A stretch of DNA of 64,000 nucleotides, taken from Lachnospiraceae bacterium. GTDB taxonomy: Bacteria > Bacillota > Clostridia > Lachnospirales > Anaerotignaceae. Shown piece after piece: positions 25,902 through 33,738 of this stretch. The position numbers were made by a program, and so were the translations under genes. Position 1 is the first letter of the stretch. Every line of letters starts with the position of its first letter. The stretch covers positions 1 to 64,000 of the forward strand of contig JAHZEA010000003.1 of assembly GCA_019422065.1 (NCBI GenBank), written 5' to 3'. The notes beneath the pieces are model-generated. The model saw only the letters and a list, made by a program, of their open reading frames with translations, was not told the DNA's origin and did no database searches.

Positions 25902-27185
25902 TCAAGCATTCTGATTTTCGGCATTTGCCATGTTCTGCTCCATAACCTCTGAAAGAGCCTCAACTCTTGTATCAAACTGAGCTTCTGAGAAGTTACGAGG
26001 GTCAGTCTGGTCGCCGTCGAAACTTGCAAAAGGAGTCTTTGTTCTTTCTCTTATCATCTCAGCCATTTCTACATTCATAACAGCCATGTTCTTGCAGCTT
26101 CTGTTGTTATGGTAAAGTATACCTGTACATTTTGTGTTTTCCATAACGCCGCCAAGTACGTCAACACGTCTTTCAAGGCTTGTGTTATAGTAGCAGCCGA
26201 TATAACCTGCAGCCATAGCTTTAAGGTCGCCCGGCTCATAATGGATTGACCATGCGCTTGGGTATGTTGAACCAACCATGTTTGTACCAAGTGCTTTAAG
26301 AGCTTTATATGTATGTGAAAGGTATGGCCATACAGCTATTCCTTCCCAAGCAATACGTGTTTTCTCTCCGCCTTTGAAAGCATCGATACCTGCGTCAGCT
26401 TTCTCCTGAAGTTCCTGAGCAAGTGTTGTAAATGTATCCTCTGAAGCATAGTCTGAACGAGCGCATACGATAAGAGCCATAAAGTTGAATATATCAAAAC
26501 CATTAAGTGGTGAAGGAACAACTGAAGCCATTCCCATAGCTTTGTCCCAAGCAGCTATTGAGCGCTGTGTCTGCTCCTGAACTTTAATAAAGTTCTCATA
26601 ATCAAACGGTCTTCCGCAAAGGTCTTCAATCTGTTTGATAGCTCTCTTGAACTGAGCCTCAACATAATCGATTGAATGCTGAGGAATTGGCCACTGATGA
26701 ACGTAAGGAACATCAATGATAATATAAGGAACTTTAAGTGTTACTGCAAGGTTCTCATACCATTTAAGAAGAACTTCACAGATATTGTTGCACATAATGA
26801 TAATATCAGGAAGCGGAATTCTTGGTATTTTAAGCTCATCAAGTTTTGCAAGAGCTTCCGGTGTTTTTCCTGTAACTTTTTCCTCAACAAGAAGATCCAT
26901 ATAAGCAAGGTTAATTCTTGAATATGAACAGTTGTCCATTGTGTAGCCTTTTCTTTCTGCTAACTCAAGAATTTCAAGAGCACCGTGCTTTGCGCCAACA
27001 GCAGCAGCATGGTTTTCTGGGTAAACAATATGTATGCCCATAGCTCTGAAGAACTCTGATGGAGCTATTGAGCTAGACCAGCATACAAACTCACCTTTGT
27101 CATGAGCAGCCATTGCGTCATCATAAAACTTCTGAGTATAATAGCCTAATTTTTGTTTTGCGTTCATACCTTCTGTTTCAGTCAT
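25902..27185 (-). CDS. 2-hydroxyacyl-CoA dehydratase, alpha subunit
   Basis: 427 residues, nearer to LcdA/HadB length than to the longer HgdA. VCWSSSIAPSEFF at the N-terminus, CNNICEVLLKWYENLA, PSPLNGFDIFNFMALI, HNNRSCKNMAV and FDGDQTDPRNFSEAQFDTRV are family signatures, with Cys residues for the [4Fe-4S] cluster. It lies between the activator and the beta subunit, the order seen in hgdCAB and hadIBC. No CoA-transferase, acyl-CoA dehydrogenase or etf genes are in the window, so the rest of the fermentation pathway must lie elsewhere. Confidence 0.9.
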   Translation of the reverse strand: MTETEGMNAKQKLGYYTQKFYDDAMAAHDKGEFVCWSSSIAPSEFFRAMGIHIVYPENHAAAVGAKHGALEILELAERKGYTMDNCSYSRINLAYMDLLVEEKVTGKTPEALAKLDELKIPRIPLPDIIIMCNNICEVLLKWYENLAVTLKVPYIIIDVPYVHQWPIPQHSIDYVEAQFKRAIKQIEDLCGRPFDYENFIKVQEQTQRSIAAWDKAMGMASVVPSPLNGFDIFNFMALIVCARSDYASEDTFTTLAQELQEKADAGIDAFKGGEKTRIAWEGIAVWPYLSHTYKALKALGTNMVGSTYPSAWSIHYEPGDLKAMAAGYIGCYYNTSLERRVDVLGGVMENTKCTGILYHNNRSCKNMAVMNVEMAEMIRERTKTPFASFDGDQTDPRNFSEAQFDTRVEALSEVMEQNMANAENQNA

Positions 27186-27206
27186 CTAAATCCCTCTTTC
27201 CTTTAA

Positions 27207-27986
27207 TTAATGCTTATTAGCTTCATCATAAGCGAACAAAGCAGCTCCGAGAGCGCCTGTAATCTGTGGGTTAGGAGCCACAATAACCGGTCTCCTTAAC
27301 TCTCTGCTGATTGCACGGACAACTCCGGCGTTTTGCGCAACTCCACCGCCCATAACTATATCGTCCTCAAGACCTGTCCTGTAGGCCAGACCACAGGCCT
27401 TGCTGGCAACTGATGCATGGATACCTGCAATAATATTCTCTTTAGGAACATTATTTGAAAGGTGTGATATTACTTCAGACTCAGCAAAAACAGTACATGT
27501 ACTGCTTACATTAACAACCTCTGTAGCACGGCTGTCATACTCTGCCATTTGAGTAATATCTATTTCAAGTACTCTTGACATAACCTCAAGAAATCTACCT
27601 GTACCAGCAGCACATTTATCATTCATAAAGAACTGGCTAACCATACCGTTGTTATCCAAACGTATAGCTTTAGCATCCTGTCCGCCGATATCAATAATTG
27701 TTCTTGCAGTAGGCACAAGGTGGAAAATACCTTTAGCATGGCAGCTGATTTCGCTAATCTGCTTATCAGCCTTTTCAAAAGCATATCTTCCATAGCCTGT
27801 GGCTACTATCTTTTTCATATCATCAAGTGTAAGGTTGATTTTTCCTAAAGCTTCGTCAAGTGCTCTTGATGGACCTGATGATCCTGTACCAACCTGAAAT
27901 ACGCTGGAAGATACGATGTTCTTATCCCCATCAAGAATAACAACCTTAGATGAGGCAGACCCAACATCCAAACCTAACACATACAT
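27207..27986 (-). CDS. 2-hydroxyacyl-CoA dehydratase activator ATPase (component A)
   Basis: About 259 residues of the BadF/BadG/BcrA/BcrD ASKHA family. LGLDVGSASSKVVILD is the phosphate-1 loop; the two cluster cysteines are in NDKCAAGTGRFLEV and SSTCTVFAESEV, which bridge a homodimer with one [4Fe-4S]. It couples ATP hydrolysis to injection of one electron into component D and is extremely oxygen-sensitive. The ATG at 27986 has AAGGAGG nine bases upstream. It is first in the operon. Confidence 0.93.
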   Translation of the reverse strand: MYVLGLDVGSASSKVVILDGDKNIVSSSVFQVGTGSSGPSRALDEALGKINLTLDDMKKIVATGYGRYAFEKADKQISEISCHAKGIFHLVPTARTIIDIGGQDAKAIRLDNNGMVSQFFMNDKCAAGTGRFLEVMSRVLEIDITQMAEYDSRATEVVNVSSTCTVFAESEVISHLSNNVPKENIIAGIHASVASKACGLAYRTGLEDDIVMGGGVAQNAGVVRAISRELRRPVIVAPNPQITGALGAALFAYDEANKH

Positions 27987-28080
27987 TTTCAGTTCCTCCT
28001 TAATAAATAGCAAATCAATGAACAAAGCGAATGTTTGACATCAATTTAACTAAAAAGTAAAATAACTTTCACATGCCCTT

Positions 28081-28135
28081 ATTATATCCTCTGCCAAAGA
28101 AAAAATCAATACTAAAGAATAAATATTTACTTTAG
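28081..28135 (-). promoter_or_regulatory. Promoter and inverted repeat of the dehydratase operon
   Basis: On the minus strand TTGATT (28104-28109) and TATAAT (28081-28086) are exactly 17 bases apart, about 95 bases before the activator start. Just upstream (28113-28136) CTAAAG and CTTTAG flank an A/T core that is itself nearly palindromic, a possible regulator site. Confidence 0.65.
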
Positions 28136-28139
28136 AAGA

Positions 28140-28718
28140 AAGTTCAGCAAAAATGAGTGTTTTTAACCCTTTAAAATTCATAGAGCAAGTCCGCAACAGG
28201 CGTACATAAAATTTATTGAAAGCGCAGTAATATTCTTTTAATACTTTTAATATTTACTTTGATTTTACTATAAAATTTAGATAAATTGCACAATCAAAAT
28301 ATGAATATTGCTGTATGACTAAACTCATTAGTTATATGGTACAAAATATAGGACATAATATTAAAAATTGAAGTTTTTTATCAGTAATTTTTAATTCTAA
28401 TAACATAATAAATTAAATTTTAAATAACAAAAAACCTAAATGCGTATTTTTTTTACTCTCTTAAGCATTTATAAAAAGCTTTAAACTTTAATATGGTGTT
28501 ATCCATTGTATAAAGGCATTTTTTCGTTAATTTTTTGTCTATTTCTTGCTACAAATACTATCCATAATAGCTTAATATTCAAATTAAACTTAAAAACTGC
28601 ACACTTTAAAGTAAAAATAAGTTCAAAAAATCAAAATTGCCTTTTAAATAAGCATTTTTCAATAAAATTTTGAATTAAAACACAGCCATAAATTATAGTC
28701 TTTACGCTCTTTTAGCAT
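28140..28718. other. Long A/T-rich intergenic stretch without a recognised gene
   Basis: Nearly 600 bases with no convincing open reading frame, ribosome site or RNA-family motif on either strand. It separates the dehydratase operon from the amidohydrolase gene. Its composition is strongly A/T-biased with many T-runs. A small RNA cannot be excluded, but I see nothing that supports one. Confidence 0.5.
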
Positions 28719-28778
28719 AATAAATTAAGCGGATAATAATTAACTTTTAAAAATGTTATTCATTATTCCGCTTAATTA
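28719..28778 (-). terminator. Probable terminator of the first M20 gene
   Basis: AATTAAGCGGATAAT pairs with ATTATTCCGCTTAATT with one bulged base around a 24-base A/T loop. On the minus strand it is followed by a short T-rich tail, about 50 bases after the stop at 28826. Confidence 0.6.
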
Positions 28779-28825
28779 TGTATAAAAAGATTGTTATATT
28801 TTTTTCCACTTTAATATTGATTTAA

Positions 28826-30016
28826 TTATAATTTGTTTTTCTCAAGAAATGATAAAGCTGTTCTTATTTCAAGCTCAACAGCATATTTTAAAACATTTTC
28901 ATCTATATTAAACATTGGGTGATGATGAGGATATATACTTCCTGCCTCAGGATTATTAATGCCTACAAAAACCATAACAGACGGCACTCTCTGGCTGAAC
29001 TCGGCGAAATCCTCACCTGTAAGGCTTTTAAACTCCTCAATATTATCTGTTCTTTCAAATGTTTTTTCACAAGCATTTCTCATAATAGATACAAGAGCTT
29101 GGTCATTAATAAGTGATGGATTGCTTGGTATAAACTCCAGCTCATACTGTAAATCCATAGCTGAGCATACACCTTTTACAATACGCTCAAACCTTGAGAG
29201 CACTTCAGCTTTTCCTTCTTTGTCATCAGGAAATAAAAATCTTATAGTTCCGCCTGTTTCAACACAATCGGCAATAACATTTCTGGCATTTCCGCCTTTT
29301 AATTTGCCGAACATAATTGTTATAGGATAAAGTGGGTCAAATTCACGTGTTTCCAATACTTGAACGGCATCTATAACTTTTGCGGCACCTAAAACCGCAT
29401 CTTTACCTGTATGCGGCGTTGATGTGTGGCCTGAACGGCCTATTATTTTAAGTTCAAACTCCTCTGTTGTACCAAGTATAGGCCCTGCGCTTAAGCCAAT
29501 ATTTCCAGAAAGAATAGGGCTCCACAAATGCACTGCTACAGCTGCGTCTACATCCGGATTTTCCAGCACGCCTTCGTTAATCATATCAAGTGCGCCAGCT
29601 TCTTCTTCATTAGGCTGAAAAACAAACTTTATATTGCCGTATATATCTTTTTTATGTCTTGAAAGTATTTTAGCCGTAACCATTAATATTGCAAGATGTC
29701 CGTCATGTCCGCTGGCATGCATAATTCCGTCTATTTTAGAGCTGTAAGAACAGCCTGTTTTTTCATCTACTGGTGAAGCATCCATATTGGCACGCATTAA
29801 AATTGTTTTACCCGGGCCTGCTTCGCCCTTTAAAAGGCCTACAACACCGGTGATTGATATATTTGTAACCTCTAGGCCAAGCTTTTTAAGGTAGTCATAT
29901 ACTATTTTAGATGTTCTGTACTCTCTGTATCCCAGCTCAGGGTTTTCGTGAAAATCGCGGCGCAGTGCTATAAGCTCGCTTTCATAGGCAGCAATTTCTT
30001 CTTTTATATTAAACAT
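28826..30016 (-). CDS. M20D-family amidohydrolase paralogue with altered metal site
   Basis: 396 residues with the M20 peptidase fold and a dimerisation insert, clearly a paralogue of the product of 33739-34923. Typical family activity is hydrolysis of N-acyl amino acids. Two usually conserved positions differ: the motif normally read HACGHDGH is HASGHDGH (S102 for the metal-ligand Cys), and RADMDALP is RANMDASP (N77). The EE motif (FQPNEEEAG) and the C-terminal HHH are kept. It lies divergent from iclR. It may be a changed-specificity enzyme or an inactive partner. Confidence 0.85.
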   Translation of the reverse strand: MFNIKEEIAAYESELIALRRDFHENPELGYREYRTSKIVYDYLKKLGLEVTNISITGVVGLLKGEAGPGKTILMRANMDASPVDEKTGCSYSSKIDGIMHASGHDGHLAILMVTAKILSRHKKDIYGNIKFVFQPNEEEAGALDMINEGVLENPDVDAAVAVHLWSPILSGNIGLSAGPILGTTEEFELKIIGRSGHTSTPHTGKDAVLGAAKVIDAVQVLETREFDPLYPITIMFGKLKGGNARNVIADCVETGGTIRFLFPDDKEGKAEVLSRFERIVKGVCSAMDLQYELEFIPSNPSLINDQALVSIMRNACEKTFERTDNIEEFKSLTGEDFAEFSQRVPSVMVFVGINNPEAGSIYPHHHPMFNIDENVLKYAVELEIRTALSFLEKNKL

Positions 30017-30120
30017 TTAATCACCTTCCAATATTCAGAATAAAAATTCAATATAGTTTAAAATATTCTACCTTATTAATTAATAACGTAACATATTATA
30101 TTGTATAATTCAAATACTTC

Positions 30121-30176
30121 TTTACATATATCACAGTGTATTATATAATTATAATATAATTCTGATATAAAGAATG
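30121..30176 (+). promoter_or_regulatory. iclR promoter with candidate operator
   Basis: TTTACA (30121-30126) and TATAAT (30144-30149) are 17 bases apart. At 30158-30176, just after the expected start of transcription, lies AATTCTGATATAAAGAATG, a degenerate inverted repeat closely resembling the one at 38108-38126 upstream of the doeA-like operon. Autorepression by the IclR protein is inferred. Confidence 0.6.
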
Positions 30177-30218
30177 ATATTCCGTATTTTAAACAATACT
30201 ACTTTTTGAGGTGGAACT

Positions 30219-31013
30219 GTGGATAATAACGAACATATACCAAAATACCCGTTGCAGACTTTAAGCAATGCTCTTGAAATTTTAAACTACATAAAAGACT
30301 GTCCTTCAAGCGAAGGTGTAACTCTTATGGATTTAAGCAGGGATATGAATATAGGCAAAAGCAGTGCCCATAGGATACTTGATACTCTCCTTGCTTATAA
30401 TTTTGTAGAAAAAACATCCGGAGTGCAGACAACATACCGTTTAAGCTGGGGTGCATTTAAAGTAGGAAACTCTGTGCCAAAATACCACACACTTAACAGC
30501 TCAAACTATGTGCATGTGCTTGAAAAGCTTTCAAACCAGACAAAACGTCTGTCTAATTTATGCGTACTTAACGATTATGAAACAATAGTTATGTGCAGCG
30601 TAAATCCTTCAAGCAATACAATTAGCACTATGCCTTTAGGCGAAAGAAAACCTCTTTATGCCACAGCAGTAGGCAAGCTTTTTATGATGCAGTTTGAAGA
30701 AGAAGACATACGCATGTATTTTAGGAACATAACAATTAAAAAATATACAGCCAACACAATACTTAATTATATTGACTTTCTTGATGAGCTGAGCAAAATA
30801 CGCAAAAACGACTATTCAATAGATAACTGCGAGTATGAAGAAAACACCGTTTGTGTTGCCATGCCTATAAGGGATTATACAAAGCGCATAATAGCCGCAA
30901 TAAGTTTAAGCGGAGCATCTCAAGACATGACAGATGAAGAAATAGAGTCTTTAAAACCTCTTTTAAAGCAGGCTTGCGACGGAATATCGGATTTTCTTGG
31001 TGCCAACGCCTAA
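30219..31013 (+). CDS. IclR-family regulator
   Basis: 264 residues. An N-terminal winged helix (about 10-75, with TLMDLSRDMNIGKSSAHRILDTLL) is followed by an IclR effector domain (about 85-262). The GTG start follows GAGGTGG. It sits between the divergent M20 amidohydrolase and the seven-gene catabolic operon that ends at 31191. IclR proteins commonly control catabolic operons, and it is the obvious candidate regulator here. The effector is probably a pathway intermediate. Confidence 0.9.
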   Translation: MDNNEHIPKYPLQTLSNALEILNYIKDCPSSEGVTLMDLSRDMNIGKSSAHRILDTLLAYNFVEKTSGVQTTYRLSWGAFKVGNSVPKYHTLNSSNYVHVLEKLSNQTKRLSNLCVLNDYETIVMCSVNPSSNTISTMPLGERKPLYATAVGKLFMMQFEEEDIRMYFRNITIKKYTANTILNYIDFLDELSKIRKNDYSIDNCEYEENTVCVAMPIRDYTKRIIAAISLSGASQDMTDEEIESLKPLLKQACDGISDFLGANA

Positions 31014-31026
31014 AAACAAACTTTAA

Positions 31027-31054
31027 ACAGGCAGTTTATACTGCCTGTTTTTTT
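31027..31054 (+). terminator. Terminator of iclR
   Basis: ACAGGCAGT pairs with ACTGCCTGT (31027-31035 with 31040-31048) around a four-base loop and is followed by T7. Confidence 0.9.
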
Positions 31055-31073
31055 ATGCGCAAAATGAAAAGCA

Positions 31074-31106
31074 GTTTGGTTTAATTTATTTCGCATTAAA
31101 CCAAAC
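31074..31106 (-). terminator. Perfect 12-bp hairpin downstream of ridA
   Basis: GTTTGGTTTAAT (31074-31085) and ATTAAACCAAAC (31095-31106) are perfectly complementary with a nine-base loop. On the minus strand a T-rich tail follows, but without a clean T-run. It is probably the end of the catabolic operon; a protein-binding site is the alternative. Confidence 0.5.
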
Positions 31107-31190
31107 CACCTTCATTTAGTTGTTTTTGGTGCAGGGGAAAACACCGAAAAAAAGAGTTTTATAATAGTCACTTAATTTTCAAAGCAGTAA

Positions 31191-31574
31191 TTAAAGTATA
31201 GCTACTCCGTCTATTTCAAGGTTAGCTCCGCCGGCAAGGTCTGTAATCTGCATAGCTATCCTTGCAGGAGGGTCTACAGGGAAATATGTTTTATAAACCT
31301 CGTTAAAGTCCTTCATCATTTTAATGTCTTTAACAAAAACATTCATCTTAACAATGTTCTCCATTGTGCCGCCGGCAGCTTCAACAGCTGCTTTAATGTT
31401 TTCAAGAGCATATTTAGCCTCTATTTTAATGTCGCCATCGCCCATTATTTGCTCTGTTACAGGGTCATCACCGCAAGCCCCCGCAATGTAAACTATATTG
31501 CCTACTTTAACCGCCTGTGAATATGGTGCTGTAGGTTTTGTAGCTTTTTCTGTAAATATAATTTCTTTTTTCAT
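31191..31574 (-). CDS. ridA: RidA-family 2-iminobutanoate/2-iminopropanoate deaminase
   Basis: 127 residues, the full RidA length. TEKATKPTAPYSQAVKVGNIVYIAG at the N-terminus, the ENIKAAVEAAGGTMENIVKMNVFVKDI core and DPPARIAMQITDL with the substrate-binding Arg are intact. RidA hydrolyses reactive enamine/imine products released by PLP dehydratases; the gene directly follows the EutB-like dehydratase (16 bases), its natural partner. Confidence 0.93.
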   Translation of the reverse strand: MKKEIIFTEKATKPTAPYSQAVKVGNIVYIAGACGDDPVTEQIMGDGDIKIEAKYALENIKAAVEAAGGTMENIVKMNVFVKDIKMMKDFNEVYKTYFPVDPPARIAMQITDLAGGANLEIDGVAIL

Positions 31575-31590
31575 ATGTATATCATCTCCG

Positions 31591-32568
31591 TTAAAAGTTA
31601 TCGTTTATAACCTGTTTTACTATATCCATGCCTATACCGTTGCCAGTAACAACAATAACAACATTGCTTCCCGGTTTAACAGCCCCTTTTCTCATGGCAT
31701 AGGCTATGCCTACACAGCTGGCGCCTTCTGCTATAACTTTATGATTTTCCATAACATAAGCTATGCCCTTTGATATTTCTTCTTCACTGACTTGTATTTT
31801 TTCATCTACATAGTCTTTAACAATATCAAAAGTATACTTATTATCAAGGCCTATACCGCCCAAAAGACTATCAGCAAGTGTTGGTTCTTCTTCAACGTCC
31901 ACAGGATGCCCAGCTTTAAGGCTTTCTATCATAGCAGCGCCTTTTTCCATACAAACGCCTATTACTTTAACATCAGGTACTGTAAGCTTAAGTCCAAGTG
32001 TTACACCTGATATAAGGCCGCCGCCTGAAAGAGGAACTATAGCTGTATCAATTTCTGGCAAGTCCTCTACTATCTCAAGACTCATTGTGCCTTGACCGCA
32101 TATAATTTCTTTGTCGTCAAAAGGCGGTATAACTTTTACCCCTTCCTTCTCCTCAAGTTCATAGCAATATATTCCAGCGGCGCTTTGGCTGTCCCAGTTT
32201 TGTTTAATTTCAGGATTCCAGCGGCTTATAGCCTTAACTTTGTTTTCCGGTACGTGATTTGACATACAAACCAGAGCCTTAGCTCCAACGCGGTTTGCTA
32301 TATATGCAACCGCCATACCATGGTTACCAGTTGAAAAAGTAGAAACACCCTTGCTTCTTTCTTCTTCTGTAAGGCTCAATATTTTATTAGCAGCTCCTCT
32401 TACTTTAAATGCACCAATAGCCTGAAGGTTTTCCAGTTTTAAATATATATTTGCTCCAGTAGCCTCTGAAAGAGCAGGCGAATAAACAAGAGGAGTTCTT
32501 GTAATATAAGACGATATTCTTTTTTTTGCTTTCCAAATATCTCTTGAAGTTATTCCCTTAATCTCCAT
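31591..32568 (-). CDS. eutB: EutB-like threonine/serine dehydratase family enzyme
   Basis: 325 residues, PLP fold type II. The PLP lysine is K55 in IGAFKVRGA; STGNHGMAVAY and PLSGGGLISG hold the cofactor. It lacks the C-terminal ACT domain of biosynthetic IlvA. The block MEKGAAMIESLKAGHPV followed by EEPTLADSLLGGIGLDN matches the hydroxyectoine-utilisation dehydratase EutB as I remember it, more than catabolic threonine deaminase. Its neighbours (ridA, TRAP transporter, DoeA-like hydrolase) fit. A simple threonine/serine deaminase remains possible. Confidence 0.65.
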   Translation of the reverse strand: MEIKGITSRDIWKAKKRISSYITRTPLVYSPALSEATGANIYLKLENLQAIGAFKVRGAANKILSLTEEERSKGVSTFSTGNHGMAVAYIANRVGAKALVCMSNHVPENKVKAISRWNPEIKQNWDSQSAAGIYCYELEEKEGVKVIPPFDDKEIICGQGTMSLEIVEDLPEIDTAIVPLSGGGLISGVTLGLKLTVPDVKVIGVCMEKGAAMIESLKAGHPVDVEEEPTLADSLLGGIGLDNKYTFDIVKDYVDEKIQVSEEEISKGIAYVMENHKVIAEGASCVGIAYAMRKGAVKPGSNVVIVVTGNGIGMDIVKQVINDNF

Positions 32569-32592
32569 TAAAATTACCTCGTCTTTCGTAAA

Positions 32593-32625
32593 ATATATGC
32601 GGAAACGCTATATTTCCGCATATAT
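32593..32625 (-). terminator. 13-bp hairpin between the TRAP binding-protein gene and eutB
   Basis: ATATATGCGGAAA (32593-32605) and TTTCCGCATATAT (32613-32625) pair perfectly with a seven-base loop, starting 10 bases after the dctP stop. The T tail on the minus strand is short. Such hairpins often protect or partly terminate transcripts after binding-protein genes, raising their level relative to downstream genes. Confidence 0.6.
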
Positions 32626-32635
32626 TCTTATATTT

Positions 32636-33718
32636 TTATTCAGCCTCATAAGCCTCTATTTCAGCAATAAGTTCATCAAGTATAGCAGCGCCGTCTTCTC
32701 CTACAAGGTCTTTATATACATCATAGGCAGCCTGAGCAGGTTCAACAAAAGCTTCTCTTTCCTCTTCAGTAAGTTTTTCTACCTTTATATCACTTGCTGC
32801 TGTAATCTTATCAAGAGCACCGCCGTTAAGCTCGTCCTGAATTTCAAAAGCTCTTGGGTTCATTTCTTCTACTGTTTCAAGTATAATCTGCTGAATATCC
32901 TCAGGAAGGCCATTAAAGAATGTTGGGTTTACACATGTGCAAGTTACATAAACATTGGAGTTAGCCTCTGTAAGATAATCCTGAACTTCATAGAATTTAG
33001 AACTGTAAATAGCGCTTATAGGGTTTTCCTGTCCCTCAATCATATTAAGCTGAAGGCCTGAGTAAACTTCTGTATAGCTCATTGGTGTTGGGTTTGCGCC
33101 GTAAGCCTCATAAGCTGCAACTATAACAGGTGACTGCATTGTTCTTATTTTAAGGCCTTTAAAGTCATCTGGTGAGTGAAGCGGTTTATTGCTTGTCCAC
33201 TGCATAGCACCCTCTGTCCAGTAAGAAAGAACCTGAATATTTTTCTCAAGATATTTAGCGCTGAGTTTTTCGTTAAGTGCCTTACTTGAGTTTAATATTT
33301 CCTGTGTTTTCTGCAAATCATTAGGGAAAAGGAAATGCAGAGAGAACAGCTGGTTTTCCGGAACTATTGTACCTGTGTTGCCCGGTGAAATCATAGCAAA
33401 CTCAAGACCGTTATTCTGTAAAAGCTCACACTGCTGCATAGCGTCACCAATCTGGCCTACACCATAAATTTGAAGATTAATTCTTCCGTCGGATTTTTCA
33501 TTGAGTTTTTCCGCAAACTCCTTACAGTAAACATCCTGCATATCGCCTGTGTACTCCTCGTGAGCCATTCTCCATGTATATGTTTCTTGTCCTGACGCTT
33601 CACCGGAGCCTGAAGATGCTGTGTTGTTTGCGCCTGTCATTGAGCCTCTGGCACAGCCTGTTGCTAAACCCGCCAATACTGTTACTGCTACAGCTAAACA
33701 TAAAAGTTTCTTCTTCAT
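32636..33718 (-). CDS. dctP: TRAP transporter substrate-binding lipoprotein (DctP family)
   Basis: 360 residues. A lipoprotein signal (MKKKLLCLAVAVTVLAGLAT then C22) is followed by a Gly/Ser linker and a DctP domain, with GVGQIGDAMQQCELLQNN, LKIRTMQSPVIVAAYEAYGANPTPM and EGQENPISAIY. The conserved Arg (R171 region, KIRTMQ) normally binds a substrate carboxylate. It lies between the M20 amidohydrolase and eutB-like genes, away from its permeases but in the same operon. Confidence 0.92.
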   Translation of the reverse strand: MKKKLLCLAVAVTVLAGLATGCARGSMTGANNTASSGSGEASGQETYTWRMAHEEYTGDMQDVYCKEFAEKLNEKSDGRINLQIYGVGQIGDAMQQCELLQNNGLEFAMISPGNTGTIVPENQLFSLHFLFPNDLQKTQEILNSSKALNEKLSAKYLEKNIQVLSYWTEGAMQWTSNKPLHSPDDFKGLKIRTMQSPVIVAAYEAYGANPTPMSYTEVYSGLQLNMIEGQENPISAIYSSKFYEVQDYLTEANSNVYVTCTCVNPTFFNGLPEDIQQIILETVEEMNPRAFEIQDELNGGALDKITAASDIKVEKLTEEEREAFVEPAQAAYDVYKDLVGEDGAAILDELIAEIEAYEAE

Positions 33719-33738
33719 AAAATTACCCTCCCTAAAAA

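Noticed and set aside
28140..28718. Hidden gene or RNA in the long intergenic stretch
   Set aside because: No frame with a ribosome site, no tRNA, riboswitch or known structured RNA pattern was found on either strand.
32597..33061. Open frame of 154 codons antisense to the TRAP binding-protein gene
   Set aside because: No ribosome site, Phe/Tyr/Ser-rich shadow composition, and it overlaps a clear DctP gene.
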